From contig NZ_JIBC01000011.1 of assembly GCF_000620505.1 (NCBI RefSeq), positions 1 through 64,000 of the forward strand: 64,000 bases of DNA. The letters run 5' to 3'. Positions within the stretch are counted from its first letter, which is position 1. The number at the start of each line of letters is the position of its first letter. The notes beneath the pieces are model-generated. The model searched no databases. It saw nothing but the letters and a program-made list of their open reading frames with translations, and was not told the origin of the DNA. Below, piece by piece: positions 60,471 through 64,000 of this stretch. Origin of the DNA: Sulfitobacter sp. 20_GPM-1509m (GTDB lineage: Bacteria; Pseudomonadota; Alphaproteobacteria; Rhodobacterales; Rhodobacteraceae). The position numbers and the translations under genes are program-made.

Positions 60471-61915
60471 ACACAGACAAAAATGCAAATGCGCTAACCG
60501 CGCCACTCACCTTTGACGCGCTAGAAGAACGGGTCCGGGTCGCCTATTGCAACGATAATCGGCCTTGGGTCATCGGATATAGTGGCGGCAAGGACTCGAC
60601 ATGCGCACTACAGATGATCTGGCGCGCGCTACAAGCGCTACCAGAATCGGAACGGCAGAAACCGATTTACGTATTAAGCTCAGACACATTGGTCGAAACA
60701 CCCGTGATTGTGGACTATATCGATGAGGCGCTCGCGAAGATCAATAGCTCCGCCAAGGCACAAGGCATGCCAATTACGGCACATAAGGTCGTACCCGATG
60801 TTGGCGATAGCTTTTGGGTAAATCTAATAGGACGCGGCTATCCTGCACCTTCGCGGCGTTTCCGGTGGTGTACAGAGCGTTTGAAAATTGACCCCGCGAA
60901 TGCATTTATAAAAAGTCGGGTCGCAGAGTTTGGCGAAGTAGTTATGGTCCTCGGTGTGCGGAGCGCAGAAAGCGCAACACGAGCACAGGTCATGGCGCTA
61001 CACAAATTGGAAGGGAGCCTTTTTTCACGCCATTCATCGCTACTGGGCGCTTTTGTCTTCACGCCTATTGAAGCGCTGTCAGTTGATGATGTCTGGGATT
61101 ACATACTGCAAACACCCGCCCCTTGGGGAGCGGACAACCGCCAGTTGCTCAAAATGTATCGGAACGCTCAAGCAGGCGAATGCCCACTCGTCGTAGACAA
61201 GAACACGGAGAGCTGTGGCAACTCGCGATTTGGCTGTTGGGTGTGCACTGTCGTGACTAAAGACAAGGCCATGGAAGCTATGGTCGACAATGGAGAAGAA
61301 TGGCTCGAACCACTATTGGACGTCCGTGATTTCTTGGCGGAAACACTCGACCCGGAACGTAAGAAAGTTGTGCGCGACTTCCGCAGGCGAACTGGGCGCG
61401 TGACACTCAATCGCACTGGCGACGGTTTGGTCCCTGGCCCCTACAAATTCGAGTTCCGCCAGGAAGTTTTGAAGCGGTTGTTGGGAGCACAGAAGGAGGC
61501 TTCCAACCTTGTTGTGGACGAGCCAGCGCCAACGCTTATTCATGAGGCTGAGATTCACGAGATCCAGCGCATCTGGCGCAGAGAACTAGGAGATTGGGGG
61601 AACACCGCATATAGGATCGTCAAAGAAGAACTTGGCAATGACCTCTACGCTCAGAAAGCGGACGACTTCGAGTTTTCGTCAAGAGACGGCGACATCTTAC
61701 GTCAGGTTTGCGATGAGTATGAAATCTCATTGCAATTACTGAGTGAACTGCTCGATGCTGAACGATCCGTTCAAGGCATGCGTCGCCGGACGTCCATTCA
61801 TAATCGGATCGCTAGCATTCTCGAAAAAGAGTGGCGTTCGGAAGAAGAAGTGCTGGCTGATTTGGCAATCGATACCGAAGAAGGCGAACCTTCGGAAGAA
61901 GGATTAGTCAGATGA
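60467..61915 (+). CDS. dndC: DndC, ATP-dependent sulphur-transfer enzyme of DNA phosphorothioation
   Basis: 482 residues of the PAPS-reductase/ATP-pyrophosphatase fold. The P-loop SGGKDST lies at about residues 39-45 (GYSGGKDSTCALQM). Cysteines expected to hold the [4Fe-4S] cluster are RFRWCTERLK, ECPLVVDKNTESC and FGCWVCTVVT. DndC activates the DNA phosphate or carries the sulphur from a cysteine desulphurase. No dndA is present in the window, so a chromosomal IscS-type enzyme probably supplies the sulphur. Overlaps dndD by four bases. Confidence 0.95.
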   Translation: MNTDKNANALTAPLTFDALEERVRVAYCNDNRPWVIGYSGGKDSTCALQMIWRALQALPESERQKPIYVLSSDTLVETPVIVDYIDEALAKINSSAKAQGMPITAHKVVPDVGDSFWVNLIGRGYPAPSRRFRWCTERLKIDPANAFIKSRVAEFGEVVMVLGVRSAESATRAQVMALHKLEGSLFSRHSSLLGAFVFTPIEALSVDDVWDYILQTPAPWGADNRQLLKMYRNAQAGECPLVVDKNTESCGNSRFGCWVCTVVTKDKAMEAMVDNGEEWLEPLLDVRDFLAETLDPERKKVVRDFRRRTGRVTLNRTGDGLVPGPYKFEFRQEVLKRLLGAQKEASNLVVDEPAPTLIHEAEIHEIQRIWRRELGDWGNTAYRIVKEELGNDLYAQKADDFEFSSRDGDILRQVCDEYEISLQLLSELLDAERSVQGMRRRTSIHNRIASILEKEWRSEEEVLADLAIDTEEGEPSEEGLVR

Positions 61916-63852
61916 AATTCCGTGAAATAGCTTTGGAAAATGTTGGCCTCTACGTAGGAAAACACACTTTCAATCTGGAGACTGCGCCCACGGAAGGAGC
62001 TAATGTCGTTGCCATTCTAGGGCACAATGGCGGCGGGAAGACCACTTTTCTCGACTCGATCCGACTGGCTCTATATGGCCGTAGATCACTCGGTCCAAGA
62101 ACCGCTCAATCGACATATGAAGATCATCTTCTAAGAAAAATCAGTGCAACCGCTTCGTCTCGTGAGGCTGCAATCACACTTTCATTTGTGAGAGTAGAGA
62201 ACGGACGGGATATTTCATACGAAATTACGAGGGCTTGGTCAGCAAGAGGCAAATCAATCGTTGAAACGTTAGACCTTGTCAGGGAAGGTCAGCCGATTTC
62301 CGATCTGGACCGCACTGAGTACGCCCAGTACGTAGAAGACCTTGTTCCATTTGGTCTCTCTCAACTGTTCTTCTTCGATGGAGAAAAAATTCAGGAAATT
62401 GCGGATGAGGACGGCAGCGTCGGACTGCGAGATGCCATTCGATCTCTTCTCGGGTTGGACATTATTGACCAATTGCAAACTGACTTGACAGTCTACACCA
62501 GCCGCAGGGCGGATCAAAAGACATCTGGCAATATAGAACGCCTACTCGCAGAAAAAGAAACTTTACAAAAAGAGCTCGCGGCAGAACAAGATCGCCGTGC
62601 CGAACTACAGAGCAGGTGCGATCAAGCAGCCAGGCGCGTTGAGCGATCAGAAGCGGCATACCGTAGCGAAGGCGGCCGACATGCCCTGTCCCGCGAAGAT
62701 GCCCTTGCAAGACTTCGTTTGGCCGAAGATGAGCAGGCCGAACTGAGCTCACAGTTAAAGCGCGCAGCAAACGAACTCTTGCCGCTAAGCCTAGCCCCAC
62801 TCTTGGTACAACAGCTCCATCATAGGGCCAGTGAGGCGCGTCAGGGAAATCACTCGAATGCCATCCGAGATTTCGTCGATGCATTCGAGAAGCGATGCCG
62901 CACCGACAGATCGAAAATGAATATTTGGTCTGACAATCACTTCGATGATCTGCGTTCGGATTTCGGCACCGATAGAGGGGGGCAGAACATACACCTCTTT
63001 GCCGAGCCTGATTGGATTCTTCAAAGACTCGGCTTGCTCTCTGACGGTCGCCAGAACCTCATGGCACAACTCGCCGCTAAATTTGACCGAAATCGGGAGC
63101 TTAGGGCCAAACTCAAGAGAGAACTGGAGGGTTTCGACACGGGACAAGCTGAAAAGGCACTTGCAGATCTGAAAGAAGCTGAGCGCACACTCGGCGGGTT
63201 AGAACGTGATCTGGAGTTCCGTGATGAAGCAATCGATCGAAAGTTGCGAGAGCTGGACACGGTTGAGCGTCGTTTCAAGCAGGAGGAAAACGCACTGAAA
63301 AAGCTAGCGCAGGAGGAGAGAGGTTCAGCTTTCGCTCTACGTGCTCAGAGCGCGCTCGCTTCTTTTGGCAGCGCATTGCTGAAGGATCGTATCAGCCGAC
63401 TGCAATCCGAATTCGTCGGATGTTTCAATCGCCTAAGTCGCAAGAAGTCCTTGGTTTCCAAAGTCGAGATCAACCCAACCGACTTTAGCGTAATCCTGAT
63501 AGGCAGTGACGGCGATACGATCGAGAAGAGCAGCCTATCAGCGGGCGAACGTCAGATATATGCGATCTCCATGCTTTGGGCGCTCGGTAAAACGAGCGGG
63601 CGTCAATTGCCGATCGTGATTGACACCCCGTTCTCGCGGCTCGACCAATCCCATCGGCTCTCGATCGTGCGAGATTATCTGCCAACGGCAAGCAACCAAG
63701 TGATCTTGCTTTGCACCGATACAGAGATGACGCCAACTCTTGCTGAGACCCTTACGCCACATATCGCCCGGACCTACAAACTGGAAGCGACGACGGACGC
63801 CAGGAGAACATCCGTATCATCAGTAAATGACCTGTACGAGGAACTCGTCTGA
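61912..63852 (+). CDS. dndD: DndD, SMC-like ATPase of DNA phosphorothioation
   Basis: 646 residues. Walker A GHNGGGKTTF (about residues 37-46), a long coiled coil with many Glu/Arg/Leu/Ala heptads (about 195-300 and 400-490), the ABC signature SLSAGERQIYAISMLWAL and Walker B LPIVIDTPFSRLD, in the RecF/SMC arrangement. DndD probably nicks or remodels DNA for sulphur insertion by DndC and DndE. Ends TGATG with dndE. Confidence 0.95.
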   Translation: MKFREIALENVGLYVGKHTFNLETAPTEGANVVAILGHNGGGKTTFLDSIRLALYGRRSLGPRTAQSTYEDHLLRKISATASSREAAITLSFVRVENGRDISYEITRAWSARGKSIVETLDLVREGQPISDLDRTEYAQYVEDLVPFGLSQLFFFDGEKIQEIADEDGSVGLRDAIRSLLGLDIIDQLQTDLTVYTSRRADQKTSGNIERLLAEKETLQKELAAEQDRRAELQSRCDQAARRVERSEAAYRSEGGRHALSREDALARLRLAEDEQAELSSQLKRAANELLPLSLAPLLVQQLHHRASEARQGNHSNAIRDFVDAFEKRCRTDRSKMNIWSDNHFDDLRSDFGTDRGGQNIHLFAEPDWILQRLGLLSDGRQNLMAQLAAKFDRNRELRAKLKRELEGFDTGQAEKALADLKEAERTLGGLERDLEFRDEAIDRKLRELDTVERRFKQEENALKKLAQEERGSAFALRAQSALASFGSALLKDRISRLQSEFVGCFNRLSRKKSLVSKVEINPTDFSVILIGSDGDTIEKSSLSAGERQIYAISMLWALGKTSGRQLPIVIDTPFSRLDQSHRLSIVRDYLPTASNQVILLCTDTEMTPTLAETLTPHIARTYKLEATTDARRTSVSSVNDLYEELV

Positions 63853-64000
63853 TGCATTTTACAAAACTCAGAGTATCCTCGGAGGCTACCGGTCGCCTGA
63901 GAATGCTGAGGCAACGCAGCGGCCTTACGCCAAACCTGTTATGCCGCATGGCGCTAACCTCATCTCTGGAGATGGGTCCAGTGGGCGGAATGGTTGCACC
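63852..64000 (+). CDS. dndE: DndE, N-terminal part (cut by window end)
   Basis: 49 codons from ATG 63852. The visible part FTKLRVSSEATGRLRMLRQRSGLTPNLLCRMALTSSLE matches the DndE beginning, which has RxxTGLTPNxLCR. DndE is a small basic tetrameric protein that binds nicked DNA in the modification complex. The restriction genes often linked to dnd (dndFGH or pbe) would lie beyond 64000, if present. Confidence 0.88.
   Translation, partial: MHFTKLRVSSEATGRLRMLRQRSGLTPNLLCRMALTSSLEMGPVGGMVA

Overview
The window looks like accessory DNA (large plasmid, chromid or integrative element) from an alphaproteobacterium. Rhodobacterales, the roseobacter group, is the best guess. This is inferred from the style of the VirB proteins, the TRAP and peptide-type ABC importers, the abundance of LysR regulators (five) and the insertion-sequence debris. 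No replication genes, tRNA, rRNA or CRISPR array were found.

Layout. (1) 1-1070: end of an IS3-family element and a frameshifted UvrD-like helicase remnant. (2) 1.08-6.0 kb, minus strand: BenE-type transporter, PAP2-like membrane protein, FAD monooxygenase and cytochrome P450, a likely aromatic or hydrophobic-substrate oxidation set. (3) 6.5-8.0 kb: two exported proteins of unknown function, one with an HExxH motif. (4) 8.1-15.9 kb: redox and electrophile-stress block: SDR, SnoaL-like and CutA-like proteins, LysR, Ohr, a second LysR, azoreductase, GlxA-type regulator, Tat-exported alpha/beta hydrolase and Dps. (5) 16-19 kb: HTH-GAF regulator and GMC oxidoreductase. (6) 19.3-26.7 kb: LysR divergent from an ArgE-like deacylase plus a complete peptide-type ABC importer with a fused double ATPase. 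(7) 26.8-28.4 kb: OhrR/MarR regulator divergent from an exported hydrolase, and an Lrp remnant. (8) 28.6-37.3 kb: LysR, amino-acid-oxidase-like flavoprotein and a second complete peptide-type ABC importer. (9) 37.4-37.9 kb: decayed IS3 end. (10) 38.0-45.2 kb: LysR divergent from a TRAP transporter, RidA and a three-component flavin/iron-sulphur dehydrogenase. (11) 45.25-46.57 kb: an intact IS30-family element next to a fragment of another IS30-type transposase. (12) 46.9-59.2 kb: a VirB-type type IV secretion operon (virB1-6 and virB8-11 equivalents, plus small secreted and lipoprotein genes and a second lytic transglycosylase). (13) 59.4-64.0 kb: dndB-dndC-dndD-dndE, the DNA phosphorothioation genes, with dndE cut by the window end.

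How it works together. The left 45 kb is a series of small import-and-oxidise modules, each with its own regulator: a transporter brings in a peptide-like, acylated or amine substrate, then a deacylase or flavoenzyme starts its breakdown, with RidA removing reactive imines. The right 18 kb is a DNA-transfer or secretion machine followed on the same strand by a DNA-backbone modification cassette. The secretion operon is visibly GC-richer than the dnd genes, so the two were probably joined secondarily. The most noteworthy features are the dnd cassette directly behind virB11, the VirB5-like/transglycosylase hybrid, and the TRAP-RidA-three-subunit dehydrogenase operon.
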